From Pseudofrankia inefficax (GTDB lineage Bacteria > Actinomycetota > Actinomycetes > Frankiales > Frankiaceae), in NCBI RefSeq assembly GCF_000166135.1, contig NC_014666.1, forward strand, positions 744,001 to 808,000: DNA of 64,000 nt, written 5' to 3'. Positions 25,038 to 33,899 of the stretch are shown piece by piece (the first letter of the stretch is position 1; each line of letters starts with the position of its first letter). Position numbers and translations under genes: made by a program. Under the pieces are notes generated by a model. It was not told the DNA's origin and made no database searches. It saw nothing but the letters and a program-made list of their open reading frames with translations.

Positions 25038-26150
25038 TCAGCGGCCGGGAGAGCGCCGGCTCGCCTCGTCGCCCGCGCGGTTGACGACCAGAGCCTCGTA
25101 GACGGCCGCGCGGCTGACGCCGAAGCGGTCCATGACCGCGCGGCGGGCCTCGGCCCGGGAGAGCCCGGCGGCCTCGTGGTGGGCCACCGCCGCGGCGAGT
25201 TCGGCGGCGGTCGGGGGGCCAGGAGGCCGAAGGTCACCGAGGATCGGCTCCTGCCCGACCGCTGACGTCTCGTCTGCGCCTTCCGGCAGGGGGTCCGCCG
25301 CCTCGGCCGGGCCGGCGGCCCCGGAACCGTCGGGTGAGCCGTCGACCGCCGGCTCCGAGCCGCCGGTGGCGGCGCGCCCGGCGGCGACGGGGGCGCGGGC
25401 CGCGCTGGCATCCGCCCTGTCCGCGCTGGTGGCCAGGTCGGCGAAACCGAGCCTGCGCGGGCCGACGGCGGCGCCCGCGACGACGAGGGTGAACTCGCCG
25501 CGGATCTCGCGGCCGTCGGTGGCCCAGGCGACGAGCCGGCCGAGGTCCCCTCGGACGACCTCCTCCCAGGTCTTGGTCAACTCGCGGCAGGCGACGGCGG
25601 CGCGCTCGGTGCCGAAGACGGCGGCCAGGTCGGTCAGGCTCGACGCCAGCCGGTGCGGGGCCTCCAGGAAGACCATCGTGCGCCGCTCGGCCGCGAGCTC
25701 GCGCAGCCTGCCGCGGCGTTCCCCGCCGCGGCGAGGCAGGAAGCCCTCGAACGTGAAGCGGTCGCTGGGCAGCCCGCTGACCGCCAAGGCCGCCGTCACC
25801 GCGGACGGCCCTGGCACCACCGTGACCGGTACGCCGGCGGCGGCAGCGGCGGCGACCACGCGGAACCCGGGGTCGGAGACGGCCGGCATCCCGGCGTCGG
25901 TGATCAGCGCGACCGTCTGGCCCGCGAGCAGGTACTCGGTCAGCGTCGCGGCCCGCGCCCCCTCGACGGCGTCGTAGCAGGACGTCACGCGCCCACCGAT
26001 GGTCACGCCGAGGGCGTGCGCCAGCCGGCGCACCCGCCGGGTGTCCTCGGCGGCGACGACATCCGCGGTTGCCAGCACCTCGGCGAGCCGCGGGCTCGCG
26101 TCCCGCGGCTCGCCGATCGGCGCCCCGCACACGATCAGCACCCCGGTCAT
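25038..26150 (-). CDS. rsmI: 16S rRNA (C1402 2'-O) methyltransferase RsmI
   Basis: Protein of 370 residues of the tetrapyrrole-methylase fold. Signature blocks are IGEPRDASPRLAEVLATADVVAAEDTR, LITDAGMPAVSDPGF, VPGPSAVTAALAVSGLPSDRFTFEGFLPR and the ELTKTWEEVVRG region. Between the methyltransferase and the C-terminal helix-turn-helix (LSRAEARRAVMDRFGVSRAAVYEAL) lies an unusually long Ala/Pro/Gly/Asp-rich linker of about 80 residues. The start at ATG 26150 fits the family N-terminus (MTGVLIVCGAPIGEPRD), in which the usual TPIGN is altered to APIGE. Confidence 0.92.
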   Translation of the reverse strand: MTGVLIVCGAPIGEPRDASPRLAEVLATADVVAAEDTRRVRRLAHALGVTIGGRVTSCYDAVEGARAATLTEYLLAGQTVALITDAGMPAVSDPGFRVVAAAAAAGVPVTVVPGPSAVTAALAVSGLPSDRFTFEGFLPRRGGERRGRLRELAAERRTMVFLEAPHRLASSLTDLAAVFGTERAAVACRELTKTWEEVVRGDLGRLVAWATDGREIRGEFTLVVAGAAVGPRRLGFADLATSADRADASAARAPVAAGRAATGGSEPAVDGSPDGSGAAGPAEAADPLPEGADETSAVGQEPILGDLRPPGPPTAAELAAAVAHHEAAGLSRAEARRAVMDRFGVSRAAVYEALVVNRAGDEASRRSPGR

Positions 26151-26307
26151 CCCAGCTCGCTCCCGCTCCACGTTGACGCGACGCCCGCCGCCCCGGGGTT
26201 GGCGCCCGTCCGCCGCGCGGACCTCACACGTCCTGACCGCTGGAGGCCAAGCCTAGGCAGAGCCCCCGCCCCGGTCGCCGCGGGAGCCAGCGGTGTCACT
26301 GTGGGCC

Positions 26308-26370
26308 GCCGTCCGCCGTCCGCCGTCCGCCGTCCGTCGCCCGTCGCCCGTCGCCCGTCGCCCGTCGCGT
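26308..26370. repeat. Two adjoining heptamer tandem repeats
   Basis: GTCCGCC is repeated three times from 26311 and then GTCGCCC four times from 26336, followed by the variant GTCGCGT. The block lies in the 296-base gap between divergent rsmI and the first mannosyltransferase gene. Slippage at this site could alter spacing in their promoter region. Confidence 0.7.
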
Positions 26371-26446
26371 CGAGCGTCATGCGTTTGGCGCCCCAGATCG
26401 GGGAGCGACTCCGGGGGCTGACAGACGTCCGTCCTACCCTGTCTGC

Positions 26447-28156
26447 GTGACGGTGACGACGACGGCCCGCCTGACCCACGGGGACGACGGTCCGGGCGCT
26501 TCCGCGACGGGAACCCCACCGGACGGGTCGGCACCCTCGTCGCCGCTGCGGGATCGGCTGTGCCCGCCGATGCCGACCGATCGGGTCCTCGGCTGGCTTT
26601 CCGCCGGGGTGATCACGGTCATCGCCGGTTTCCTCCGATTTTGGCGGATCAGCGAGCCCAAGAAGATCTACTTTGACGAGGTCTACTACACCCGCGACTC
26701 CTGGGGCCTGCTGACCAAGGGCTACGAGGTCAACACCCAGGGATGGGGTGGCAAGGCGGGGACCGGCTGCATCGGCCCCGGGTATGTGGTGCATCCGCCG
26801 CTGGGCAAGTGGTTCATGGCCGCGTCGGAGAAGCTGTTCGGCTACATCGACTGCACCGGCCAGGCCCACGGCAATCCCTGGCTCGGCTTCCGGGTCGCGT
26901 CGGCGTTCGCCGGGACGGTCGCTGTCCTGCTGCTCATCCGGGTGGCGCGGCGGATGTTCCGGTCGACGTTGTTGGGTTGCTTCGCGGGGATCGCGTTTGG
27001 TTTCGATGGGTTGGAGTTCGTCCAGAGCCGGATCGGGATTCTGGACATCTTCTTGATGTCGTTGCTCGTGCTCGCGTTGGCGTGTCTGGTGCTGGATCGG
27101 GATCAGGGCCGGGCGCGGCTGGCTGATCGGGTGGCGGCGCTGGGTCTGGGGCCGGACCTGGTCGCGGGCGCGGTGGCCGCGGAGAACTCGGGCACCCGGG
27201 TGGCGCCCGCCCTCGCGCGGGACCTGCGGTACGGGCCGGGGCTGGGATTTCGCCCGTGGCGGCTGGCGGCAGGGCTCTTCCTGGGCGCGTCGATGGGCGT
27301 GAAGTGGAGCGGCCTGTACACGCTGGTCGGGTTCGCGGCCCTGGCGATCGCGTGGGATGTGGGCGCTCGTCGGACGGCCGGGGCGAAGGCGCCGATCCGC
27401 GGTGCGCTGCGCCGGGACCTGTCGGCCTGGTTCGGCTGCTACGTGCCGCTGCCGATCGCGACCTTCCTGGCGACGTGGACCGGCTGGTTCGCGACGGACG
27501 GTGGCTATGACCGTCATCTGTACGGCAACGGCTTCACCGCGATGTGGCGGGGCTGGTGGGCCTACCAACGGGCGATCCTGAACTATCACGAGCATCTGGA
27601 CGCCCCGCATCCAGCCAAGTCGGCGCCGTTCAGCTGGCTGGTGCTCGGCCGGGCGGTTCCGTACGACTACATCGGCACCGGCTACGGCCAGAAGACGCAG
27701 TACGGCGGGCAGACCTGCCACGCCGCGGACAGCTGCTCGCAGGAGATCCTGGCGATCGGCAACCCGGCCGTCTGGTGGGTCGGGACCGCCTGCCTGCTGG
27801 TGATGATCGGGCTCTGGGTGTGCCGGCGGGACTGGCGAGCGGCCCTGGTCGTCGTCAGCTTTGGCGCGTCGTTCCTGCCGTGGGAGCTGTTCCCGAGCCG
27901 GACGATGTTCCTCTTCTACGCGCTGCCCCTGCTGCCGTTCCTGGTCCTCGGCATCACGGCGACCGCGGGCCTGGCCATCGGCCCGCGGGAGGCCTCCGAT
28001 ACCAGGCGCCTGTTCGGCGCGCTCGCGCTCGGGGTCTACCTGATCACGGTCGTCCTGCTGTTCGCGTACTTCTACCCGATCATGACCGACCAGATGATCT
28101 CGCTGTCCGGCTGGCGCGCCCGCATGTGGTTCCCAGGCTGGGTCGTCTCCCGCTGA
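26447..28156 (+). CDS. Protein O-mannosyltransferase (GT39, PMT), copy 1
   Basis: Membrane enzyme of 569 residues that transfers mannose from polyprenyl-phosphate-mannose to Ser/Thr of exported proteins. The catalytic acid pair is visible in KKIYFDEVYYTRDSWGLL. Many hydrophobic helices follow, with VVHPPLGKWFMAASEKLFG in the first outer loop and GASMGVKWSGLYTLVGF and MTDQMISLSGWRARMWFPGWV near the end (PMT C-terminal module). It starts at GTG 26447. It is next to rsmI, as pmt is in M. tuberculosis. It forms a tandem pair with the gene at 28251, and a 237-bp stretch (26931-27167) is identical in both. Confidence 0.92.
   Translation: MTVTTTARLTHGDDGPGASATGTPPDGSAPSSPLRDRLCPPMPTDRVLGWLSAGVITVIAGFLRFWRISEPKKIYFDEVYYTRDSWGLLTKGYEVNTQGWGGKAGTGCIGPGYVVHPPLGKWFMAASEKLFGYIDCTGQAHGNPWLGFRVASAFAGTVAVLLLIRVARRMFRSTLLGCFAGIAFGFDGLEFVQSRIGILDIFLMSLLVLALACLVLDRDQGRARLADRVAALGLGPDLVAGAVAAENSGTRVAPALARDLRYGPGLGFRPWRLAAGLFLGASMGVKWSGLYTLVGFAALAIAWDVGARRTAGAKAPIRGALRRDLSAWFGCYVPLPIATFLATWTGWFATDGGYDRHLYGNGFTAMWRGWWAYQRAILNYHEHLDAPHPAKSAPFSWLVLGRAVPYDYIGTGYGQKTQYGGQTCHAADSCSQEILAIGNPAVWWVGTACLLVMIGLWVCRRDWRAALVVVSFGASFLPWELFPSRTMFLFYALPLLPFLVLGITATAGLAIGPREASDTRRLFGALALGVYLITVVLLFAYFYPIMTDQMISLSGWRARMWFPGWVVSR
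26931..27167 (+). repeat. 237-bp identical tract shared by the two PMT genes (copy 1)
   Basis: This stretch is base-for-base the same as 28723-28959 (offset 1792), while the surrounding coding sequence differs at many third positions. Its codons use TTG, GTT, TTT and GAT far more than the neighbours. It encodes RVARRMFRSTLLGCFAGIAF through LADRVAALGLGPDLVA. Confidence 0.9.
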
Positions 28157-28250
28157 CGCGCGGCGGCGCGACACCGGCCAACCAGGCGCGGCAGCGGCGG
28201 ACACCAATCCAGCACAGAGGCGATCGGTGCAGCCCCATTAGGCTATCGCC

Positions 28251-29933
28251 GTGACGATGGCGACGACGGTCCAGCCGACCCCGGTCGAAGACGTCTCGCC
28301 GGGGACGCGGACCCAGCCCGGCGCGGCCGTGTCCGCGTTACGGGACCGGCTGTGCCCGCCGATGCCGACCGACCGGCTGGTCGGCTGGCTGTCCGCGCTG
28401 GCGATCACGTTGGTCTCCGGTGTGCTGCGGCTGTGGCGGATCACCGAGCCCAAGCGGATTTACTTTGACGAGGTCTACTACACCCGGGATTCCTGGGGCC
28501 TGCTGACCCACGGCTATGAGGTCGACACCCGGGACTGGGGCTCCAAGACCGGCTGCGACCCCGCGTCGGCCGGGTATGTGGTGCATCCGCCGCTGGGCAA
28601 GTGGTTCATGGCCGGGTCGGAGAAGCTGTTCGGCTACATCGACTGCACCGGCCGGGTCCACGGCGATCCCTACCTGGGCTGGCGGTTCGCGTCCGCCTTC
28701 TTCGGCACGCTGGCCGTCCTGGTGCTCATCCGGGTGGCGCGGCGGATGTTCCGGTCGACGTTGTTGGGTTGCTTCGCGGGGATCGCGTTTGGTTTCGATG
28801 GGTTGGAGTTCGTCCAGAGCCGGATCGGGATTCTGGACATCTTCTTGATGTCGTTGCTCGTGCTCGCGTTGGCGTGTCTGGTGCTGGATCGGGATCAGGG
28901 CCGGGCGCGGCTGGCTGATCGGGTGGCGGCGCTGGGTCTGGGGCCGGACCTGGTCGCGGCCTCGGTGGCCGCCGAGGGCCGGACCCTCGACCGTGCGCTG
29001 GCCCGGGACCTGCGGTTCGGTCCGCGGCTGGGGCTGCGGCCGTGGCGGCTGGCGGCAGGGTTCTTCCTGGGCGCGTCGATGGGCGTGAAGTGGAGCGGCC
29101 TGTACACGCTGGTCGGGTTCGCCGCGCTGGCGATCGCGTGGGACGTCGGCGCCAGGCGGACGGCCGGCGCGAAGGCGCCGATCCGCGGTGCGCTGCGCCG
29201 GGACCTGCCGGCCTGGTTCGGCTGCTACGTGCCGCTGCCGATCGCGACCTTCCTGGCGACCTGGACCGGCTGGTTCGTCACCAATGGCGGCTACGACCGC
29301 CATCAGTACGGCAACGGCTTCACCGCGATGTGGCGGGGCTGGTGGGCCTACCAGCGAGCGATCCTGCAGTTCCACGAGCATCTGGACGCCCCGCACCCGG
29401 CCAAGTCGGCGCCGTTCAGCTGGCTGATCCTCGGCCGGCCAGTGCCGTATGACTACGTCGGGACGTCGACCGGGCAGAAGTCGCAGATCGGCGGGATGGT
29501 CTGCCACGCCGCCGACGGCTGCTCGCAGGAGATCCTGGCGATCGGCAACCCGGCCGTCTGGTGGGTCGGGACCGCCTGCCTGGTCGGGATGATCGTGCTG
29601 TGGGCGTGGCGCCGAGACTGGCGAGCGGCGCTGGTCGTCGTCAGCTTTGGCACGTCGTTCCTGCCGTGGGAGCTGTTCCCGAGCCGGACGATGTTCTTCT
29701 TCTACGCGCTGCCCCTGCTGCCGTTCCTGGTCCTCGGCACCACCGCGATGGCGGGCCTCGCGCTCGGTCCGAGGGACGCCAGCGACGGCAGGAGGCTCGT
29801 GGGCGCGCTGACCGTCGGCATCTACCTGATCGCCACGGTCCTGCTGTTCGCGTACTTCTACCCGATCCTCTCCGACCAGATGATCCCGCTCTCCGGCTGG
29901 CGCGCCCGCATGTGGTTCCCCGGCTGGGTCTGA
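28251..29933 (+). CDS. Protein O-mannosyltransferase (GT39, PMT), copy 2
   Basis: Paralogue of the gene at 26447, 560 residues, with the same layout: KRIYFDEVYYTRDSWGLL, VVHPPLGKWFMAGSEKLFG, GASMGVKWSGLYTLVGF and a PMT C-terminal module ending LSGWRARMWFPGWV. It begins at GTG 28251, 94 bases after copy 1, and ends eight bases before the converging prs gene. All catalytic-region residues seen in copy 1 are kept, so both are probably active, perhaps with different acceptor proteins. Most differences lie in the loop after GLLTHGYEV and around residues 230-260. Confidence 0.92.
   Translation: MTMATTVQPTPVEDVSPGTRTQPGAAVSALRDRLCPPMPTDRLVGWLSALAITLVSGVLRLWRITEPKRIYFDEVYYTRDSWGLLTHGYEVDTRDWGSKTGCDPASAGYVVHPPLGKWFMAGSEKLFGYIDCTGRVHGDPYLGWRFASAFFGTLAVLVLIRVARRMFRSTLLGCFAGIAFGFDGLEFVQSRIGILDIFLMSLLVLALACLVLDRDQGRARLADRVAALGLGPDLVAASVAAEGRTLDRALARDLRFGPRLGLRPWRLAAGFFLGASMGVKWSGLYTLVGFAALAIAWDVGARRTAGAKAPIRGALRRDLPAWFGCYVPLPIATFLATWTGWFVTNGGYDRHQYGNGFTAMWRGWWAYQRAILQFHEHLDAPHPAKSAPFSWLILGRPVPYDYVGTSTGQKSQIGGMVCHAADGCSQEILAIGNPAVWWVGTACLVGMIVLWAWRRDWRAALVVVSFGTSFLPWELFPSRTMFFFYALPLLPFLVLGTTAMAGLALGPRDASDGRRLVGALTVGIYLIATVLLFAYFYPILSDQMIPLSGWRARMWFPGWV
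28723..28959 (+). repeat. 237-bp identical tract shared by the two PMT genes (copy 2)
   Basis: Identical to 26931-27167. Identity stops abruptly at both ends (28722 G versus C; 28960 C versus G), as expected for a gene-conversion tract. Confidence 0.9.
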
Positions 29934-29941
29934 ACCAGCGG

Positions 29942-30916
29942 TTAGGCGTCGCCGCCGAAGAGGCTGGTGACGGAGCCGTCCTCGAAGACCTCGCGGATGG
30001 CGGCGGCCAGCAGCGGGGCGATCGACAGCTCGGTGATCTTGTCGATCTGGGCGTCGGCCGGCAGCGGCAGCGTGTTGGTCAGCACGACCTCGCTGATGGG
30101 GGAGTTCTTCAGCCGGTCGATGGCCGGGCCGGACAGTACGCCGTGGGTCGCCGCCGCGATCACCGTCGCGGCGCCGTTGGCCTTCAGCGCCTCGGCCGCC
30201 TTGGTGATCGTGCCGGCGGTGTCGATCATGTCGTCGACGATGACGCAGGTCCGCCCGGCGACCTGGCCGACGACCTCGAACATCTTGACCTGGTTCGGGA
30301 CGTCCTTGTCCCGGCGCTTGTGGATGATCGCCAGCGGGCAGCTCAGCCGGTCGGTCCAGCGCTCCGCGACCCGGACCCGGCCCGAGTCGGGCGCGACGAT
30401 GGTGACCTCGGTGGCGTCGACCTTGCGCTCGATGTAGTCGGCGAGCAGCGGCAGCGCGAACAGGTGGTCGACCGGGCCGTCGAAGAAGCCCTGGATCTGC
30501 GCGGTGTGCAGGTCGACGGACATCAGCCGGTCCGCTCCGGCGGTCTTGAACAGGTCGGCGATCAGTCGGGCGGAGATCGGCTCCCGGCCGCGGTGCTTCT
30601 TGTCCTGCCGCGCGTACGGGTAGAACGGCGCCACCACGGTGATCCGCTTGGCCGACGCGCGCTTCAGCGCGTCGACCATGATCAGCTGTTCCATCAGCCA
30701 GGTGTTCACCGGGGCCGAGTGCGCCTGCAACACGAACGCGTCGCAGCCGCGCACCGACTCCTGGAACCGAACGAAGATCTCCCCGTTCGCGAAGTCGTAG
30801 GCGCTGGTCGGCACCGTGCGTACACCCAGGGTCGAGGCCACCTCGGCCGCGAGCTCCGGGTGGGCTCGGCCCGTGAAGAGCATCAGGTTGCGCCGGTTCT
30901 CCGTCTGGTAGCCCAC
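29942..30916 (-). CDS. prs: Ribose-phosphate pyrophosphokinase
   Basis: PRPP synthase of 324 residues. Signatures seen: LMLFTGRAHPELA at the N-terminus, the ATP-region FYPYARQDKKHRGREPISARLIADLF, DLHTAQIQGFF, and the PRPP loop VIVDDMIDTAGTI. It makes PRPP for nucleotide, His and Trp synthesis. The start at GTG 30916 is chosen from AAGGAG seven bases upstream; the longer frame has no such signal. It lies 113 bases downstream of glmU on the same strand, the usual actinobacterial order. Confidence 0.95.
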   Translation of the reverse strand: MGYQTENRRNLMLFTGRAHPELAAEVASTLGVRTVPTSAYDFANGEIFVRFQESVRGCDAFVLQAHSAPVNTWLMEQLIMVDALKRASAKRITVVAPFYPYARQDKKHRGREPISARLIADLFKTAGADRLMSVDLHTAQIQGFFDGPVDHLFALPLLADYIERKVDATEVTIVAPDSGRVRVAERWTDRLSCPLAIIHKRRDKDVPNQVKMFEVVGQVAGRTCVIVDDMIDTAGTITKAAEALKANGAATVIAAATHGVLSGPAIDRLKNSPISEVVLTNTLPLPADAQIDKITELSIAPLLAAAIREVFEDGSVTSLFGGDA

Positions 30917-31029
30917 CGCGTTACTCCTTGACGTGTCCTCCGGCCCATGTAGGCCACGACCAGCCATCTAGGTTTCCGTGGACCGCGGCGGTAAGCCAGC
31001 GATCCAGGACCGTAGACGAGTGATGTGCC

Positions 31030-32613
31030 CTAGTTCATGGTTAGCGGCTCGGTGGCCGCGGGTGCCTCTTTTGTCGCCGACGTCTCCTGCGCCCGGCGGG
31101 CAGCGAGGGCGGCCGCCGTGCCTGGCCGGGAGCGTTCGACCCAGCCTTCGATGGTGCGCTGACGGCCCTCGGTGATGCCGAGGGCGCCCGGCGGGAGGTC
31201 CTGCTTGATGATGGCGCCGGCACCGGTGTACGCGCCGTCACCGACGACGACGGGCGCGACCAGCACCGTGTCGCTGCCGATCTTGACGTCCGAGCCGATC
31301 ACGGTCCGGTGCTTGTGCACCCCGTCGTAGTTCGCGAAAACCGTGCTGCAGCCGATGTTCGACCGCTCTCCGATGGTGGCGTCGCCGACGTAGGCCAGGT
31401 GCGGCACCTTCGTCCCGGCGCCGATCTCGGCCGCCTTCGTCTCCACGTAGGCGCCGATCCTGCCGTTCGCGCCCAGCCGGGTTCCCGGCCGCAGGTGGGC
31501 GTAGGGCCCGACGCCGGCGCCCGGCCCGATCCACGACCGGGTGACCGTGCTGCGTTCCACGAAGGCGTCCGCCTCGACGGTCGTGTCGGTCAACGTGGTG
31601 TCCGGGCCGACGACGCTTCCCGCCGCGAGATGGGTCGCGCCGCGCAGGTGGGTGTTCGGCAGCACCGTGCTGTCCGGCTCGAAGGTCACGTCGGCGTCGA
31701 TCCAGGTCGTCGCCGGGTCGACGATCGTGGTGCCCGCGAGCATCGCGGCCCGCGCGAGCCGGTCCCGCAGCGCGGCCCCCGCCGCGGCCAGCTGCACCCG
31801 GTCGTTCACCCCGGCGGTCTCGGCGGCGTCCGGCGCGACGTGCGCCGAGACCGTCTCCCCGTCGGTGACGAGCAGGCCGATCACGTCGGTGAGGTACTCC
31901 TCGCCCTGCGCGTTGTCCGTCGTCAACCGGCCCAGCGCCGAACGCAGCGCGCCGACGGTGAACACGTAGACGCCCGCGTTGATCTCGCGGATCGCCGCGG
32001 TCGCCGGGTCGGCGTCCCGCTGCTCGACGACGGCCCGGACCGAGCCGCTCGCGGTGGCCCGGCTCGCGGTGGCCTGGTCCTGGCTTTGGCCGGGCGTGGC
32101 CTGTGCCTCGCTCACCGGGGCGTCGGTCTGGGCGCGGGGCCGGGCGACCGTCGCCTGCGCGCGGACGATCCGGCCGTAGCCGGTCGGGTCGTCCACCAGC
32201 GCGGTCAGCACGCTCGCCGCCGCCCCGCTCTCCGCGTGCAGCCGCAGCAGCGCCGCCAGCGTCGCCGACGTCAGCAGGGGGGTATCCCCGGGCAGCACCG
32301 CCACCAGGTCGGCGGGGCGCAACCCATCCAGCACCCCCAACGCCACCCGCACCGCGTGCCCGGTGCCGGCCTGCCGGTCCTGTACGACCGTGCGCAGCCC
32401 CGGACGCCCCTCCACGGAGGCGGCCACCGCCTCCCGGCCGTGTCCGACGACCACGACGCTGTGCGGAGCACCGAGCGGCGCCGCCGCGGCGAGCACATGA
32501 TCAAGAAGTGTCCGCCCGGCGACGCGGTGCAGCACCTTCGGCGTAGCGGACCGCATCCGCGTCCCGGCGCCCGCGGCAAGGACGATGGCGGCCGACAGAC
32601 GTGCCTGGGTCAC
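31030..32613 (-). CDS. glmU: Bifunctional UDP-N-acetylglucosamine pyrophosphorylase/glucosamine-1-phosphate acetyltransferase
   Basis: Enzyme of 527 residues that makes UDP-GlcNAc for peptidoglycan. The N-terminal uridyltransferase shows [25 protein letters not shown] and EINAGVYVF; the C-terminal acetyltransferase is a left-handed beta helix of hexapeptides (for example [46 protein letters not shown]). It is longer than the usual 450-490 residues because of an Ala/Gln/Thr/Ser-rich insertion of about 35 residues after [12 protein letters not shown] and a Lys/Ala-rich tail. GTG 32613 with GGGAG upstream is the best start. Confidence 0.95.
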   Translation of the reverse strand: MTQARLSAAIVLAAGAGTRMRSATPKVLHRVAGRTLLDHVLAAAAPLGAPHSVVVVGHGREAVAASVEGRPGLRTVVQDRQAGTGHAVRVALGVLDGLRPADLVAVLPGDTPLLTSATLAALLRLHAESGAAASVLTALVDDPTGYGRIVRAQATVARPRAQTDAPVSEAQATPGQSQDQATASRATASGSVRAVVEQRDADPATAAIREINAGVYVFTVGALRSALGRLTTDNAQGEEYLTDVIGLLVTDGETVSAHVAPDAAETAGVNDRVQLAAAGAALRDRLARAAMLAGTTIVDPATTWIDADVTFEPDSTVLPNTHLRGATHLAAGSVVGPDTTLTDTTVEADAFVERSTVTRSWIGPGAGVGPYAHLRPGTRLGANGRIGAYVETKAAEIGAGTKVPHLAYVGDATIGERSNIGCSTVFANYDGVHKHRTVIGSDVKIGSDTVLVAPVVVGDGAYTGAGAIIKQDLPPGALGITEGRQRTIEGWVERSRPGTAAALAARRAQETSATKEAPAATEPLTMN

Positions 32614-32925
32614 GAGCGCTCCCGTAGAGATCCGCGCCGGGGACGACCCCGGCTCCGCGACGGTCAACCAGCGCGACAGGTCAACCAAGGAGTGACGGTC
32701 AAAGCGTCCATGGCGGGCGCGAGGGGCCACGGCCGCCCACCGGCACCACCTGCCTCGCGGGGCCGCGCCGCCGCCGACGCGTCACACCCTACTAGCGAGG
32801 TACTCCCGGACCGGTGACCTCGTCGCCCTTTTCGCCGGGCCGCGCTGAGCCCGGCCGCGGGCGGCCCGATGCGCGCTCCGAGTCCCGCCAACCCGGTCCG
32901 CTAACGCGAGCCACCGCACCCTTCA

Positions 32926-33000
32926 TGATCGCGGTCTGAGCCCTGGGATGGCTGTGGAAACGTCCCTACTACGACCACGCCAGGGCCAAAACTGAGATCA
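32926..33000. repeat. 75-bp palindromic element, family A copy 3
   Basis: Left arm TGATCGCGGTCTGAGCCCT, right arm with CCAGGGCCAAAACTGAGATCA. Same 75-base length as the other family A copies. It is followed 50 bases later by a family B element. Confidence 0.8.
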
Positions 33001-33050
33001 AGGCCAGACAGACCACCCAGCCGCCCCGCAGATCGGCGCGACGCCGGTTT

Positions 33051-33119
33051 CGATACCAAGCTGGCGATCATCGACGGTCGCAGGCGTCCTCGGGTGCGGT
33101 GATCGCCAGTCAGGTATCG
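33051..33119. repeat. 69-bp palindromic element, family B copy 2
   Basis: Bounded by CGATACC and GGTATCG with inner arms GCTGGCGATCA and TGATCGCCAG. The arms extend outward as TTTCGATACC/GGTATCGAAA, so the stem is long and nearly perfect. Confidence 0.8.
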
Positions 33120-33154
33120 AAATAGTCGCGTCGCGCCCTATATGCACCTTTTAT

Positions 33155-33223
33155 CCATACCGGGCTCGCGATCTTGCCGAATGCGCCGTCCGGACGACAC
33201 CGAAGATCCGCGATCGGGTATGG
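33155..33223. repeat. 69-bp palindromic element, family B copy 3
   Basis: Bounded by CCATACC and GGTATGG, with inner arms CGCGATCTT and AAGATCCGCG. It lies 35 bases after copy 2, so the two form a tandem pair. Confidence 0.7.
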
Positions 33224-33626
33224 AAATCGGCGCCACCGCCAACCTGAAGATCCACGGGAGGCGGTGTGGCAGACCTCCAGCCAACCCTCGCCGGGCCACC
33301 GGCACGCCCGCGTCGTGCGGCGGGGTCCGGGGGCATGGCGCGCTCCCCGTCACCTCTGTCGCGTGTGCGGGATGTCTATGCGGCGCCTTTGGTGATCTTG
33401 CCCCGCCGCCATGGGTGACGACTCGATCAACGAGGTCCGTGGGCGGGGCTCGCTGGGGGCGGGCCTCGCCCTGGGGGGCGCCTCGGGCGCCCCGGCGGTC
33501 CCGTCGACGGGTCTGGCCGGATGTGATCGGCCGCCGCCGCGGCTACGTCCGTGCGGCCGGCCCGGTGCGCGGCGGTAAATTCTGTACCCTCGATCGGGCG
33601 ATGGTAGACTTCTTCTGATTTCACGG

Positions 33627-33698
33627 TCCGCCGTAGTGTAATCGGCAGCACAGGAGATTTTGGTTCTCTTAGTCCACGTTCGAGTCGTGGCGGCGGAG
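33627..33698 (+). tRNA. tRNA-Gln (anticodon TTG)
   Basis: A full cloverleaf can be drawn. Acceptor stem TCCGCCG (33627-33633) pairs with CGGCGGA (33691-33697) and is followed by discriminator G. The D stem is GTGT/GCAC, the anticodon stem GGAGA/TCTCT holds the loop TTTTGGT with anticodon TTG at 33660-33662, and the T stem CCACG/CGTGG encloses TTCGAGT. CCA is not encoded. It reads CAA glutamine codons. Confidence 0.93.
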
Positions 33699-33875
33699 CT
33701 GGCCTTCCTGGTTTGCCGGCCCCTGGTCGGCCGCGCTGGCGGCTTCGGATTGTTCCCAGGGCCGGAGGTGGGTGCCCAGCACAGGGGATTCGCTCGTCGG
33801 GCCTAATCCCACTCGTCGGTAGACGCTCGTCGGCGGCCCTCGTTGCTCGGCCTTCCCCGCGCTTCGATCAGCGTT

Positions 33876-33899
33876 AGCCAGTAGCTACTGGGCTTTTTT
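33876..33899 (+). terminator. Rho-independent-type terminator
   Basis: AGCCAGT-AGCT-ACTGGGCT forms a short stem with one bulge, followed directly by six T residues (33894-33899). It is one of the few places in the window with a classical T-run. It lies about 180 bases after tRNA-Gln and may end that transcript. Confidence 0.5.

Larger units (their letters stand above)
32614..33626. other. 1-kb intergenic region with three palindromic elements before tRNA-Gln
   Basis: Between the glmU start (leftward) and the rightward tRNA-Gln. It holds a family A element at 32926 and family B elements at 33051 and 33155. The stretch 33230-33600 has long open frames in several phases but no Shine-Dalgarno and no recognisable protein. 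A sequence TAGACT at 33605-33610 could be a -10 box for the tRNA. Confidence 0.5.

Noticed and set aside
26308-26370. Heptamer array considered as CRISPR
   Set aside because: Units are 7 bases with no spacers and there are no cas genes; it is a simple tandem repeat.
33142-33618. 158-codon plus-strand frame before tRNA-Gln
   Set aside because: It starts inside a family B palindrome, has no ribosome site, and its translation is Arg/Gly-rich without similarity to any family I know.
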